NCBI GenBank assembly: GCA_018224505.1
Contig: JAGTVD010000239.1
Coordinates: 1 to 5,319 of the forward strand
Reading direction: 5' to 3'
Origin: Desulfatitalea sp.
GTDB lineage: Bacteria; Desulfobacterota; Desulfobacteria; Desulfobacterales; Desulfosarcinaceae
DNA length: 5,319 nucleotides
Below are positions 4,936 to 5,319 of the stretch, piece after piece. Under the pieces are notes generated by a model, which was not told the DNA's origin, did no database searches, and saw only the letters and a list, made by a program, of their open reading frames with translations. Positions within the stretch are counted from its first letter, which is position 1, and each line of letters begins with the position of its first letter. The translations under genes and the position numbers were made by a program.

Positions 4936-5319
4936 ATGGCCGTCATTGGGTTGCCCCGGGCCGACAACCCGGGGGGCGGGAAAACCACCGGGCGCTTGTG
5001 GCCGGATTGGTACCCCATGCTGGCCCCATTCCGCTATTCCGAGCGGCGGAAAGCCGCCTGGCAACTGGTCAATACGCTGGTTCTCTATATCGGCCTGTGG
5101 TATCTGATGGTTCGGTCGATTCAGCTCGGTTACCCTTATGCGTTGACGCTGGTGCTGGCCGTACCGGCGGCGGCGTTGTTGGTCCGGTTGTTCGTTCTGT
5201 TTCATGACTGCGTGCATGGTTCGTTCTTCAAGTCCAGCCGCGCCAACACCTTTTTCGGATATGTGCTCGGGGTGTTGGTGTTTACGCCATTCGAAGACTG
5301 GCGCTACAGCCACTTGCGC
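4936..5319 (+). CDS. Membrane fatty acid desaturase, 5' part only
   Basis: The first 128 residues of an integral-membrane fatty acid desaturase; the gene runs off the right edge. Such enzymes put a double bond into acyl chains of membrane lipids using O2, two electrons and a di-iron centre held by three histidine boxes. The first box, HDCVH (90-94), is followed by GSFF. The second box begins at DWRYSHLR (121-128), where the family continues with two more histidines beyond the window. Two hydrophobic stretches (about 43-62 and 66-89) precede box one, and TFFGYVLGVLVF (105-116) lies between the boxes. The spacing resembles the delta-12/omega-6-type or other front-soluble acyl-lipid desaturases, but regiospecificity cannot be told. 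It has its own strong promoter and a structured leader. The N-terminal GLPRADNPGGGK is low in complexity. The need for O2 implies an aerobic or oxygen-tolerant host, or a gene gained by transfer. Confidence 0.88.
   Translation, partial: MAVIGLPRADNPGGGKTTGRLWPDWYPMLAPFRYSERRKAAWQLVNTLVLYIGLWYLMVRSIQLGYPYALTLVLAVPAAALLVRLFVLFHDCVHGSFFKSSRANTFFGYVLGVLVFTPFEDWRYSHLR

Noticed and set aside
1..5319. CRISPR array, tRNA or rRNA gene, insertion sequence
   Set aside because: I found no regularly spaced repeats, no tRNA-like cloverleaf, no rRNA-like sequence and no transposase fragment on either strand.

Overview
The window looks like a piece of chromosome from a Gram-negative bacterium with moderately GC-rich DNA. 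A sulfate-reducer-like lineage (Desulfobacterota) or a proteobacterium is my guess. It rests only on gene types, Shine-Dalgarno-led starts and GC-ending codons, and no marker gene settles it. All recognisable intact genes lie on the + strand.

Left part (1-1313): this part looks eroded and more AT-rich than the rest. At the left edge a minus-strand reading frame (129 to 1) has GC-rich third codon positions but no good start codon, so it may be a truncated gene. A non-coding stretch of about 400 bp follows, with a weak promoter, a CRP/FNR-like palindrome and inverted repeats. Next is a radical SAM gene (548-1128) that keeps its CxxxCxxC cluster motif. It is broken by an apparent one-base frameshift near 1015 and lacks a normal C-terminal half, so it is best read as a pseudogene. 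A leader of about 185 bp with a perfect TTGACA hexamer precedes the next gene.

Centre (1314-4641): a full-length BCCT-family transporter for betaine, choline or carnitine-like solutes overlaps by 4 bp with a spermidine-synthase-fold protein of unknown substrate. After 74 bp come a YbcJ-type S4 RNA-binding protein and, 18 bp later, a YaiI/UPF0178 protein. All four run in one direction and could be one transcript. The transporter and the synthase-like gene are almost certainly translationally coupled.

Right part (4642-5319): the 294 bp gap holds the best regulatory region of the window. It has a near-consensus sigma-70 promoter (TTGCCA, 17 bp, TATAAT) and a leader of about 93 nt with a 9-bp perfect hairpin or palindrome and three Shine-Dalgarno-like motifs. 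It drives a membrane fatty acid desaturase that is cut off by the window end after its first histidine box. The transporter (compatible solutes) and the desaturase (membrane fluidity) both fit osmotic or temperature stress, but no sequence evidence links them. I see no clear new system. The most interesting items are the desaturase leader, the coupled transporter/synthase-like pair and the decaying radical SAM gene.
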